DNA from: Pseudomonas saxonica
GTDB lineage: Bacteria; Pseudomonadota; Gammaproteobacteria; Pseudomonadales; Pseudomonadaceae
Reading direction: 5' to 3'
Assembly: GCF_007858365.1 (NCBI RefSeq)
Contig: NZ_VFIO01000006.1
Coordinates: 124,001 to 188,000 of the forward strand
DNA: 64,000 nt
Below the pieces are notes generated by a model. The model was not told the origin of the DNA. It saw only the letters and a program-made list of their open reading frames with translations, and did not search any database. Below, piece by piece: positions 43,907-52,389 of the stretch. The position numbers were made by a program, and so were the translations under genes. Position 1 is the first letter of the stretch. Each line of letters starts with the position of its first letter.

Positions 43907-44827
43907 ATGCCTGTACTGCCCACCACACGGCTATCTCGTGCAGACCTCGCCGATCTAAATTCCTTTCTCGCAGTTGAGAGGATGCGAAGTTTTACCCATG
44001 CGGCAGTCGAACTCGGTATCACGACCTCCGCGCTGAGTCATGCCATCCGCAATCTGGAAAGTCGGCTTGGGGTTCGGCTGTTGAATCGCACAAGCAGGAC
44101 GGTATATCCAACCGATGCAGGAGCCGCTCTTGCCAAGCGATTGACCGTGGGTTTCACCGAGATAAGCGGCGCTCTGGCGGCGCTGGATCGTCACCGAGAT
44201 AGGCCTTCGGGCAGACTCCGTCTCAACGTGTTGGCTGATGGCGCACGTTTACTGTTTACGAAGTTTCTTCCTCAATTTCTGGAGGCCTACCCTGAAGTCT
44301 CAGTCGAAGTCGCAGTTGACGACAGGATGGTAGATATTGTGTCTGCGGGCTTCGACGCAGGCATTCGTTTCGGCGACACGATCCCCGAGGATTACATTGC
44401 CGTTCGACTCAGCGAGGAGTTGCGTTGGGTGGCAGTAGCTTCCCCTAGATATCTAAATGCTAACGCTCGCATCCTGAGTCCTGAAGACTTGAAGAACCAT
44501 AACTGCATTCAGATTCGAACGGGCAACGGAGTCATCTACCGCTGGGATTTTGAAAAAGAGGGTGATCACCAAACCATTGATGTCCCTGGACAGCTGTGCG
44601 TGAACGAAACGACCTTCGGAATTGAGATGGCGCTTGCAGATCGAGGGATCACGTACTGCCTCGAAGAACGCGTCAGTGGGCACTTGGCTCGCGGGGAGCT
44701 CCAAATTGTGCTCCCGGACTGGGCTCCCATCGAACCGGCGTTTTATATTTACTACCCTGGTCGTCGGCAAATGCCGCCTGGTCTTCGTGAGCTGGTGGAT
44801 CTGTTTCGAGCCGGCCTACCCTCTTGA
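43907..44827 (+). CDS. LysR-family transcriptional regulator
   Basis: 306 aa. The HTH is DLADLNSFLAVERMRSFTHAAVELGITTSALSHAIRNLESRLGVRLLNRTSRTVYPTDAG. The effector domain includes GRLRLNVLADGARLLF and RLSEELRWVAVASPRYL. Transcribed divergently from the phosphoesterase-SDR-MFS unit, as is usual for LysR regulators. Confidence 0.92.
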   Translation: MPVLPTTRLSRADLADLNSFLAVERMRSFTHAAVELGITTSALSHAIRNLESRLGVRLLNRTSRTVYPTDAGAALAKRLTVGFTEISGALAALDRHRDRPSGRLRLNVLADGARLLFTKFLPQFLEAYPEVSVEVAVDDRMVDIVSAGFDAGIRFGDTIPEDYIAVRLSEELRWVAVASPRYLNANARILSPEDLKNHNCIQIRTGNGVIYRWDFEKEGDHQTIDVPGQLCVNETTFGIEMALADRGITYCLEERVSGHLARGELQIVLPDWAPIEPAFYIYYPGRRQMPPGLRELVDLFRAGLPS

Positions 44828-44878
44828 TCCAATGATCAAAGCTGACGGCGTCGGTATCGTGCTGGTAGCAGTCGGGGG

Positions 44879-45019
44879 ACTTCCTTGCCCGATCTCGACC
44901 AAATGACCGCCGAACAACTGAGCACACTGGCTGCGCAGCTGATGTCCAAGGTCGATACCCAGAGCCGAAAACTCGAAAGCTCTGAATGCCTGCTTTTGGT
45001 CGACTCTGTTGGTGATTGA
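44879..45019 (+). pseudogene. IS66-family transposase (TnpC) N-terminal remnant
   Basis: Reads LPDLDQMTAEQLSTLAAQLMSKVDTQSRKLESSE, the N-terminal helical part of IS66 TnpC, with no start of its own. It diverges after KLESSE and ends at a TGA (45017-45019). The next frame overlaps it directly with the dehydrogenase fragment. Confidence 0.65.
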
Positions 45020-45110
45020 CCGCACCTTCCCGTTTGAATCAACGGCCGAGGCGTTAAAGTATGTCGAACAGGGACGAGCCAAAGGCAAGGTCGTTGTTAC
45101 GATTAAATGA
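45012..45110 (+). pseudogene. C-terminal remnant of a zinc-type alcohol dehydrogenase/quinone oxidoreductase
   Basis: Reads VIDRTFPFESTAEALKYVEQGRAKGKVVVTIK then TGA at 45108-45110. This is the conserved last segment of MDR-superfamily oxidoreductases (P.I.R.F......A..Y...G...GKVV). The rest of the gene is missing; the join to the IS66 fragment lies around 45012. Confidence 0.65.
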
Positions 45111-45327
45111 ATACTCGACTATGGATGAGTAGACCGAAGTACCCGAGCAACTTTTAGTACACCGGTATTCTTCATCCTGACTTAGCGAGTTGACTCCACT
45201 TGAGTTGCCGTAACGGGTAGCGCAGCAAACAGACGCCTTGCCTGTTGCAGGCCGTGGCCGGAGTAAATACAGCGCCTCGCCGCCGACGCTGGAAAAGTAG
45301 CGCCAATCTGGGTCAAGCCGCACTTGG

Positions 45328-45774
45328 TCAGGTGAGGGTTTTTTCGAAGTAAACGCGCTTGAACCCGTCTTTCGTACGTTGTGCCACCTTCACATACCCA
45401 AGCTTGGGATAAATCGAGAGGTTGTCGGTCATCTTCTCATTGGTATAGAGATGTACGCCGTTCATGCCGCGCTGCCGAGCAGCATCTTCACAAAAGCTGA
45501 TCAACGCCCTGCCTACACCGCGTCCGGCTGCGCTGGGCAGGACGGCCACGTTTTCCAGCAAGATATGCTCCTCTTCGGCATAGAACACAATGAACCCATG
45601 AAAGATGGCTTGGTCATCCGTCGCCACGTACACCATTCCTGCCGCTATCTGAGTGACGAAATCGGCGACCATCGGAGCTGGCTTGCGCCCGATCATTGGA
45701 ACATAACGAGCATAGGCCTGTTCGGCACAATCTCTGATCTCGGGCTCATCGTCTGCTTCGGCTAGCCGGATCAT
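45328..45774 (-). CDS. GNAT-family N-acetyltransferase
   Basis: 148 aa from ATG 45774 (MIRLAEADDEPEIRDC). An upstream ATG at 45834 adds 20 residues. The acetyl-CoA loop is VAVLPSAAGRGVGRALISFCEDAARQRG, and NLSIYPKLGYVKV closes the fold. Substrate unknown. Confidence 0.85.
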   Translation of the reverse strand: MIRLAEADDEPEIRDCAEQAYARYVPMIGRKPAPMVADFVTQIAAGMVYVATDDQAIFHGFIVFYAEEEHILLENVAVLPSAAGRGVGRALISFCEDAARQRGMNGVHLYTNEKMTDNLSIYPKLGYVKVAQRTKDGFKRVYFEKTLT

Positions 45775-45862
45775 ATCGGTCGCTTGAGTTGGAGGAGATT
45801 CTATATTGTTCAACTCACGTCCCTGCCGCAACATCTAAGGCGTCTACCATGACCTTCACGAT

Positions 45863-46498
45863 TTAGCGCCTCCATTCGACAGCCATGCGCACGGCCAAGC
45901 CCGCGAGAACCGTCCCCATCAGCCCGCGCTGCACGATCTGCCACGAGGGTCTGCTTGCAAGAAATATCGCGATAGAGCCAGCCATCACGGCAATCAGCGC
46001 GTTGACGCTCACGCTAATGACGATCTGCGTAAAGCCAAGCCCGATGGATTGCGCCAGGACGCTGCCGTGGCTGACGGGGCTAATGAACTGGGGCAACAGC
46101 GACAAATACATTACCGCGATTTTTGGATTCAGCAGGTTGGTTACAAAGCCCATCATGAACAATTTACGCGGGCTGTCCTTGGGAAGGTCGCGCACCTGAA
46201 ACGGAGAACGGCCACCGGGCTTGACCGCCTGCCAGGCGAGGTAGAGCAGATAGAGCGCGCCGCCCAGGCGCAGGGCGTCATACGCATAGGGAACAGCCAG
46301 TACCAAGGCCGTGATGCCAAATGCGGCACAAAGCATATAGACGACGAAACCCAATGCCACGCCGCCTAAGGAAATCAGTCCAGCCATTCGTCCCTGGCAG
46401 ATCGACCGCGAGATGAGATAGATCATGTTTGGGCCGGGAGTCAGCACCATGCCAAGTGAGATCAGGCCGAAGGCAAACAGGTTTGACAGTTCGGGCAT
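45863..46498 (-). CDS. LysE/RhtB-family amino-acid exporter
   Basis: 211 aa, six membrane segments. The family's N-terminal GLISLGMVLTPGPNMIYLISRSICQGRMAG and the FVTNLLNPKIAVMYLSLLPQF motif near residue 125 are both present. AGGAGT precedes the ATG at 46498. Confidence 0.92.
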   Translation of the reverse strand: MPELSNLFAFGLISLGMVLTPGPNMIYLISRSICQGRMAGLISLGGVALGFVVYMLCAAFGITALVLAVPYAYDALRLGGALYLLYLAWQAVKPGGRSPFQVRDLPKDSPRKLFMMGFVTNLLNPKIAVMYLSLLPQFISPVSHGSVLAQSIGLGFTQIVISVSVNALIAVMAGSIAIFLASRPSWQIVQRGLMGTVLAGLAVRMAVEWRR

Positions 46499-46770
46499 GG
46501 CGTAACTCCTAGGAAGAAATAACGAATCGAATGCTTCGCTAAATCAGCATAAAACGGCTTTCGCCATCTCTGATGGTATGCACCTGGATGGAGCGGGTGA
46601 TAGTAGTGAAGCCTAAGGGGCAGTGTTAGATACAGATTGACGAGCAAAACATCATACAGAAGTCGCTGTAGCTGGTATCCGCCCCCCAGAATACGTAGCG
46701 ACTTCATATTGAGCGGTGGCTTGCTTCATAGCGCATCTAAAGCGCTCTGACATAGTCAACAACGGGCATT
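46499..46770. other. Junction region upstream of the IS1182 fragment
   Basis: No gene. The intact N-terminal part of the transposase is missing and the reading frame begins after a break near 46780. Confidence 0.4.
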
Positions 46771-47871
46771 ATGGATGACTGCTTTTGGCCGATTCGCGGC
46801 GTCTGCCGCCAGTTCGTTTTGCTCTGCCAGCAGTTGGGGTTGTTTAGCGAAAATTTGGTCGCTATCGACGGCAGCAAATTCAAGGCGATGAATAACCGCG
46901 ACCGCAATTTCACTAGCGCCAAACTGAAGCGGCGCATGGAAGAGATTGAGACGAGCATCAACCGCTATTTGGCCGCGCTAGATGCGGCTGATCGGCAAAT
47001 ACCTAGCGCCTGCGCGCCAGACACTGCGAGCCTGGAAGATAAAATCGCCAAGCTCAAAGCGCAGATGAAAGAGCTTCAGGGGATTGAATCTCAGCTGAAC
47101 GAATCGCCAAACAAACAGGTTTCACTGACCGCCCCGGATGCCCGCTCAATGATGACGCGCGGCAGCGGTATCGTCGGCTACAACGTGCAGACGGCGGTCG
47201 ATACGCAGCACCATTTGATCGTTGCCCACGAGGTCACCAACAGCGGTTCCGACCGTGACCCACTCAGTTCAATGGCGAAGCAGGCTCGTGAAGCCATCGG
47301 CGCAGAAACGTTGTCGGTAGTCGCGGACCGAGGCTACTTCAAGGGTGAAGAAATCCTGGCATGTCACAACACAAACATCACCGCCTACGTGCCAAAGCCG
47401 ATGACCTCAAGCGCCAAGGCTGAAGGTCGATTCAACAAAGATGCCTTCGTTTATGACGCAACGAAAAACGAATACACCTGCCCGGCTGGAGAGGCGTTGA
47501 TCTGGCGTTTCTCCAGCGTCGAGAAAGGTATGAATATGCACTGCTATTGGAGTTCAAAATGCCAGAGTTGCACGCTGAAAATCCAGTGCACTCCAAGCAC
47601 AAATCGTCGAGTAAGGCGCTGGGAACATGAAGCTGTGCTGGAGGAAGTGCAGGGCCGGTTGAACCGCGCGCCAGAGATGATGAAGGTTCGAAAAAGGACT
47701 GTTGAGCATCACTTCGGGACGCTCAAGCAATGGATGGGGGCAACGCACTTCCTGACTCGAAAACTTAACGGGGTGAGTGCGAAGATGAGCTTGAATGTGC
47801 TCGCCTACAACTTGAAACGCGTGATGAAAATCATCGGCACCGAAGGTTTGTTGAAGGCGATGGCGGCGTAA
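46771..47871 (+). mobile_element. IS1182-family transposase, N-terminally truncated
   Basis: 366 codons, the C-terminal three quarters of an IS1182-type DDE transposase: FSENLVAIDGSKFKAMNNRDRNFT, GIVGYNVQTAVDTQHHLIVAHEVTN, LSVVADRGYFKGEEI, and the zinc-knuckle-like CYWSSKCQSCTLKIQC, then VRKRTVEHHFGTLKQWMG. The true family start (about 100 or more residues) is absent; similarity begins at IRGVCRQF near 46792. It cannot transpose alone but could be acted on in trans. Confidence 0.85.
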
Positions 47872-48100
47872 AAAGCCCAGCTTTTGCTGCTCTAAGAGGT
47901 GCCCAAGCGCTTCATAACCGCTCTGGCGCGTTACCGACGCTGATCATGGCAAATGCTCGAGAAACCGCCTAGCCCAGGAGCACTGGGGTGAGGAACCCAG
48001 GCTACGAAAGTGTTTTTACACACTCTGGGCCAATAGCGGTCATTGCGCTGTGGATGCCTGAAGCCAAATGCTTAATCTCGTTTAGATTTGTAATGAGCAG

Positions 48101-48628
48101 ATGATGAATTTAATCGATTTCGAAACAAAGCACTTCCCGGTCCTTCGCAGTTGGCTCAGCAGCGAGCGCGATGTGGTGCAGTGGGGCGGACCTGAGCTGA
48201 CTTATCCGCTCACCGACGATCAGCTTGAACAGATGATCATCGACGGGACAACGGCACCACCAAAGCGCCTATCTTGGATGGCTGTTAACGCCACTCAAGC
48301 TCTGGTAGGCCATATCCAACTTGCTGTGGACTGGAGAAATGGCGTTGCAAGGATTGGACGCGTCATGGTCGCGCCAACAATGCGGGGGCAAGGACTCGCT
48401 AAATCGTTGCTGGAAGCGGCATTGCAACAGGCATTCTCTCATCCGGAAATTGAAAGAACTGAGCTAAACGTATATAGCTGGAACAGTGCCGCTATCCGAA
48501 CCTACAACAAAGTAGGCTTTTTTCACGAGGGAGTGAGGCGGTCGTCTGCCAAAGTTGGTGACGAGAGATGGGACACCGCAATCATGAGCATGCTCCGTTC
48601 GGAATGGGAAGCGGGACTACCTAAATGA
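48101..48628 (+). CDS. GNAT-family N-acetyltransferase (RimJ/RimL-like)
   Basis: 175 aa. VGHIQLAVDWRNGVARIGRVMVAPTMRGQGLAKSLLEAALQQAF carries the acetyl-CoA loop RGQGLA, and the C-terminal YSWNSAAIRTYNKVGFFHEG is typical of RimJ/L-type enzymes. Preceded by the remains of the IS1182 element. Confidence 0.85.
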   Translation: MMNLIDFETKHFPVLRSWLSSERDVVQWGGPELTYPLTDDQLEQMIIDGTTAPPKRLSWMAVNATQALVGHIQLAVDWRNGVARIGRVMVAPTMRGQGLAKSLLEAALQQAFSHPEIERTELNVYSWNSAAIRTYNKVGFFHEGVRRSSAKVGDERWDTAIMSMLRSEWEAGLPK

Positions 48629-48742
48629 CCGGTTTGGTTCGAAAGCAGCCCCTTAAGGCCGGCAACTATCGACCCTGCGCTGCCACCTGCTCAAAGCTAT
48701 GCTGCCAGTGCTGCTGTCATTGATTCAAGTGCGCAACCAATC

Positions 48743-49312
48743 TCAGTCAACGCCATCATCGAAATCGAAACCGCCTTCTGCAACGCTTAGGTGGTCTGAC
48801 TCAGGATGGTCGAACAATTCACCGAGATAACTCATCAAAATACGAAGGTTTCCTGCTGAATCCAGGAGCCACTGTGAGGTTATTGATGCCAGGTGTGTCG
48901 GCTTGAGCTTGGGAAAGCTGTCTTTGTGGGTGACGTCGGGCTTACCAGGCCGCCACGGACCGCATATCTTTTCAGGTTTTCCATGTGCCAACTTGTCTCG
49001 AATTTTAAAAATATTTACGGCGAACTGTAGGGGGCCTTGAGCCCAATTCGCCTGCGCACCTGCCGCGCTATGCAAAATTTCTATCTTTTTGCGCCAAGGT
49101 AGCCTTTCAATTTCGTCCCAAAACGAGATCTGACGAGAGCCTAGGGTATTGACGTAAGCCTCGATGGAAAAGGCCATGAACACAACGACACAGGGGTATT
49201 CTCCTTCAGTCAGCTCTCCTTTCTTCAATCGGCCAATCATCAGGTAGAAGGCTTGCAGTGCTGTTGACTGAGCCGTGAAGTGCATATACGGCCGCCACTG
49301 AACTGTCCCCAT
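48743..49312 (-). CDS. Hypothetical protein with HEPN-like RNase motif
   Basis: 189 aa from ATG 49312 (GGAAG upstream); a longer form from TTG 49387 is possible. An all-helical pattern with FMAFSIEAYVNTLG and then FKIRDKLAHGKPE resembles the HEPN superfamily, where the conserved R-x4-6-H motif cuts RNA (Arg-Asp-Lys-Leu-Ala-His here). No neighbouring nucleotidyltransferase (MNT) gene is present. Function unknown. Confidence 0.5.
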   Translation of the reverse strand: MGTVQWRPYMHFTAQSTALQAFYLMIGRLKKGELTEGEYPCVVVFMAFSIEAYVNTLGSRQISFWDEIERLPWRKKIEILHSAAGAQANWAQGPLQFAVNIFKIRDKLAHGKPEKICGPWRPGKPDVTHKDSFPKLKPTHLASITSQWLLDSAGNLRILMSYLGELFDHPESDHLSVAEGGFDFDDGVD

Positions 49313-49481
49313 GAAATTTTTCTTCCATTCGAAGTGAGCGAGGATAAGTGCAATTTGGTAAACCGAGAAGGCTTGGGAAAGTTTCAACTTTTTCGGCAGC
49401 AGGTAGATCAGCCGGCATGATGCCGCAGGGTGGGCAACGTTGTTTCAGCCCCTTAGGTAACGACGAAAGTCCTCCAATTTA

Positions 49482-49535
49482 AGGATTGAAGTGACTACTT
49501 GCGGAAGCGATCCTAAAAGTTGCGGAACTGATCCT
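49482..49535. repeat. Short direct repeats, possible insertion-element end
   Basis: TTGCGGAA[GC][CT]GATCCT occurs twice (about 49499-49514 and 49520-49535). Such short repeated ends next to a 3' flank are typical of IS21-type elements. No transposase is seen here. Confidence 0.3.
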
Positions 49536-49550
49536 CAAATCTCAGCCACA

Positions 49551-49580
49551 AAAAAACCCCGTAGACCTTGATCTACGGGG
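49551..49580 (-). terminator. Intrinsic terminator of the tRNA-Cys gene
   Basis: On the minus strand, CCCCGTAGA-TCAAGG-TCTACGGGG (49557-49580) is followed by a T-run (as A's on the plus strand at 49551-49556). It lies just downstream of the tRNA. Confidence 0.88.
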
Positions 49581-49590
49581 CTTTCGAATG

Positions 49591-49664
49591 TGGAGGCCGA
49601 AGCCGGAATCGAACCGGCGTGGGCGGATTTGCAATCCGCTGCATAACCATTTTGCTATTCGGCC
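49591..49664 (-). tRNA. tRNA-Cys (GCA)
   Basis: 74 nt including an encoded CCA. The acceptor stem GGCCGAA pairs with TTCGGCC. The T-arm contains GGTTCGATTCC. The anticodon GCA lies in GGATTGCAAATCC. The cloverleaf is complete. Confidence 0.95.
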
Positions 49665-49680
49665 AAAGATTTTTGAACTC

Positions 49681-50044
49681 AGATATTCAAGATCAAAAAT
49701 AAAATCTTGCTCGTACGATCAAATCGTCTCAAGCCTATGAATCTTCAGTCATTCAGGTGGTTGCCCTTAGCTGATGGCGCGCATTATGTACGAGAAGAAC
49801 GATGCTGGCAACCCCCTGAATTCTAATAATTTTTAGTAGATCACCCAGCCCGCTGTCTCACGTCATTACCCTCCCGATTTTGCAGGCTCGCATCAATCTA
49901 CAAGGTGGATCTGCCTGTCCTACTAAACGCGTCACTTTTGCCCACAGCCTCTTTAGACGTTGGCCGACTTCCACCCACTAAGTGCTGACGTAAAGTCTCG
50001 CCGCCGTTAACGAACGGACTGACGCACTTTTTTGGAGCTTTGCA
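49681..50044. other. Intergenic stretch upstream of the lipoprotein gene
   Basis: No gene found. The region holds the tRNA promoter side and the lipoprotein promoter; no known signature was identified. Confidence 0.35.
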
Positions 50045-50476
50045 ATGAACAAATTATGGATGTCTGCAGCTGCTGCTGTAGTGGTATTGACTACAACAGG
50101 CTGCATGAGCCACAACGTTAGCCAGCCTAACGCTCCGATAGCAGGCACTGTAACTGCCGACCTGAAGGCAAACATTGACGTAGGCGGGGAAATTACTGGC
50201 CAGTCAACTTCAAACATTTTGTTTGGCGTGCTGAAAATCAGTGGCGACAGCGAGTTCGCAGACGGTGTGACCTATGGCGGCCCTGCTCCAGCTTTCAGCC
50301 TGCCAGATCCAATATCGGCGACCAAAGCCGCCGCTGCGTACAAAGCGGTCAAGAGCTCAGGCTCTGATTTGATCGTTGCCCCGCGCTATGCCGTGTCTGT
50401 TGAAGACTATTTCATCTTCAAAAAGGTGAATGTGACCGTGACCGGCAATAAAGGCAGCATCAAAAACATTCGCTAA
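50045..50476 (+). CDS. Small lipoprotein, TRL-like domain
   Basis: 143 aa. The lipobox is VLTTTGCMSH with the lipidated Cys at about residue 19. The mature part (NAPIAGTVTADLKANIDVGGEITGQSTSNILFGVLKISGD) resembles TRL-type small lipoproteins of unknown role. GGAG precedes the start at 50045. Confidence 0.75.
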   Translation: MNKLWMSAAAAVVVLTTTGCMSHNVSQPNAPIAGTVTADLKANIDVGGEITGQSTSNILFGVLKISGDSEFADGVTYGGPAPAFSLPDPISATKAAAAYKAVKSSGSDLIVAPRYAVSVEDYFIFKKVNVTVTGNKGSIKNIR

Positions 50477-50636
50477 GTGATTGTATGCTCCAGTCTGCTG
50501 TGCAAATGGCTCTCGGGCTGATTCCCCCAGTCAGTACATACCCCGCTTGCGCAGTCTCAGCTGATGACCTGCAAAAGCCGCGAGCGCCTATTGTCAGCAG
50601 CCTGGTTCGGCGGGACTCATGTCCCGCCACCTGCCC

Positions 50637-51200
50637 TCATATCACTACATTGCGGATAAAGCGCAGGACCACATCACCATCGTTGCGGTAAGCATGAGGC
50701 TTGTTACTGGGGTACATGTAAAACTCGTTCGCACCTACCAGCAGTACTTGATCGTCAATGACCAAGGTCAAGCAGCCTTCAAATACGTAGAGCTGTTCGC
50801 TCCAGCCTTCGGCATCTGCCTGAGACTGATACTGCTCCCCCGGCTCCAGTGTCCATTCCCACAACTCCACTTCTTTTTTGGCCACAGCCTTGGCCAATAA
50901 CACGGCTTTGCTTCGTGCAGTTGAACCCGTCCAGGCCACTTCATTGATACGACTGGTATCAGCGGCCCCCGGTGCTTGTATCAAGTCACTGAATGCGACA
51001 TCCAACGCTTCGGCTACACGATCGAGGGTGCTCAAACTGACATTTTTCTCGCCCGCTTCTATAGCCACCAACATGCGACGACTGACCCCCGACACTTCGG
51101 CCAATGAACTCTGGCTCATGTGCGCAAGCAGTCTCAGACGTCTTACGTTCTGGCTGACATGCTGTAAAACCGATGCGCGCTGTGAATTTTCTTTGGGCAC
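50637..51200 (-). CDS. XRE-family regulator with cupin sensor domain
   Basis: About 187 aa from GTG 51200, which has AAGGTGAG 7 bases upstream; GTG 51212 is an alternative. HTH: NVRRLRLLAHMSQSSLAEVSGVSRRMLVAIEAGEKNVSLSTLDRVAEALDVAFSDLI. The cupin part has WTLEPGEQYQSQADAEGWSEQLYVFEGCLTLVIDDQ and YMYPSNKPHAYRNDG. Divergent from the EamA exporter; two similar palindromes lie between them. It probably senses a small molecule and controls the exporter. Confidence 0.85.
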   Translation of the reverse strand: MPKENSQRASVLQHVSQNVRRLRLLAHMSQSSLAEVSGVSRRMLVAIEAGEKNVSLSTLDRVAEALDVAFSDLIQAPGAADTSRINEVAWTGSTARSKAVLLAKAVAKKEVELWEWTLEPGEQYQSQADAEGWSEQLYVFEGCLTLVIDDQVLLVGANEFYMYPSNKPHAYRNDGDVVLRFIRNVVI

Positions 51201-51237
51201 TATATTGCTCACCTTGTGGGGCTGCGCAGTATACTGC
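51197..51237. promoter_or_regulatory. Paired palindromic sites between the XRE-cupin and EamA genes
   Basis: GCACTATATTGC (51197-51208) and the perfect palindrome GCAGTATACTGC (51226-51237) match at 10 of 12 positions and both continue with TC. They are 29 bp apart. The first overlaps the likely regulator start and SD, so self-repression is plausible. Confidence 0.45.
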
Positions 51238-51284
51238 TCAGCTTTGGCGCATTGTGCGTCCCACCACCGGCAGCGTGCAAGGCA

Positions 51285-52223
51285 ATGACGATGTTGAAAC
51301 ATTCCAAACTGTTATCTCTTACGTCCCGTTTCAGCAAGGCCGAGTGCGTTCTGATCCTCATTACTGTGGTCTGGGGCATGACATTTCTACTCGTCCAGAA
51401 CGCGTTGACGTCAAGCGGTCCGATGTTTTTTGTCGGCCTGCGTTTTGCTGCTGCTGCCCTGTTCGTGGCCTTGTTTTCGATTCGCAACCTGCGCGGCTTC
51501 ACGGCGCTGGAAATAAAGGCTGGGGTGTTTATCGGCGTGGCTATCATGCTCGGTTACGGTTTGCAGACCATCGGTTTACAAACCATTCCCAGTAGTCAGT
51601 CAGCTTTTATTACCGCCCTCTATGTCCCTTTCGTACCACTTTTACAGTGGTTGGTACTGGGGCGCCGGCCAGGTCTGATGCCGAGCATAGGGATCGTTCT
51701 GGCATTTTCAGGATTGATGCTGTTGTCCGGCCCTGGCGGCGCATCGCTGAACTTCAGCCCAGGTGAAATCACAACGCTGATCAGCGCTATTGCCATCGCC
51801 GCAGAAATAATCCTCATCAGCGCCTATGCTGGCAAGGTCGATGTTCGCCGAGTCACGGTCATACAACTGAGTACGGCGTCTCTATTGGCGTTCTTGATGA
51901 CAGTTCCCACACAGGAGGCCATCCCTGATTTCTCATGGCTTCTGTTAGCCAGCGCGCTGGGGTTGGGTGCTGCCAGTGCCGTGATTCAGGTTGCCATGAA
52001 CTGGGCACAGAAGAGTGTTTCGCCTACCCGAGCCACGCTTATTTATGCGGGAGAACCGGTCTGGGCGGGGATCGCAGGGCGTTTGGCCGGCGAGCGCCTA
52101 CCCGCCATTGCCTTACTCGGTGCGGTGCTGATTGTTGCGGCAGTCATCGTGAGTGAGTTAAAACTCAAGGGTAAAGCTCTCGGTGATACGGAGGCGAAGC
52201 CTAATAATAAAGCCTGTGACTGA
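51285..52223 (+). CDS. EamA/RhaT-family (DMT) exporter
   Basis: 312 aa from ATG 51285; ATG 51291 is also possible. Ten membrane segments with two EamA repeats: LILITVVWGMTFLLVQNAL in the first and SPTRATLIYAGEPVWAGIAGRLAGERLPAIALLGAVLIVAAVIVSE in the second. Exports metabolites or amino acids; the substrate is unknown. Divergent XRE-cupin regulator. Confidence 0.9.
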   Translation: MTMLKHSKLLSLTSRFSKAECVLILITVVWGMTFLLVQNALTSSGPMFFVGLRFAAAALFVALFSIRNLRGFTALEIKAGVFIGVAIMLGYGLQTIGLQTIPSSQSAFITALYVPFVPLLQWLVLGRRPGLMPSIGIVLAFSGLMLLSGPGGASLNFSPGEITTLISAIAIAAEIILISAYAGKVDVRRVTVIQLSTASLLAFLMTVPTQEAIPDFSWLLLASALGLGAASAVIQVAMNWAQKSVSPTRATLIYAGEPVWAGIAGRLAGERLPAIALLGAVLIVAAVIVSELKLKGKALGDTEAKPNNKACD

Positions 52224-52389
52224 TGCTCTAGGCACAACCCCACACTCTAATGCGCATATACAGGGAGGTAATTGAGCAGTGTCACTGACTCTTTGCACAC
52301 ATTTTGTAGGATTCATCTCCAGCTTGCTTATTGGTGATCGACCTGCCGCCACGTATGATCGCTCACAAACTCCTGCAGATTAGAAGCCT

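Noticed and set aside
45054..45323. 89-codon minus frame antisense to the dehydrogenase fragment
   Set aside because: Overlaps a clear protein remnant and has no signature.
49482..49535. CRISPR or regulatory repeat array
   Set aside because: Only two short, imperfect copies with no spacer pattern; better explained as an insertion-element end.
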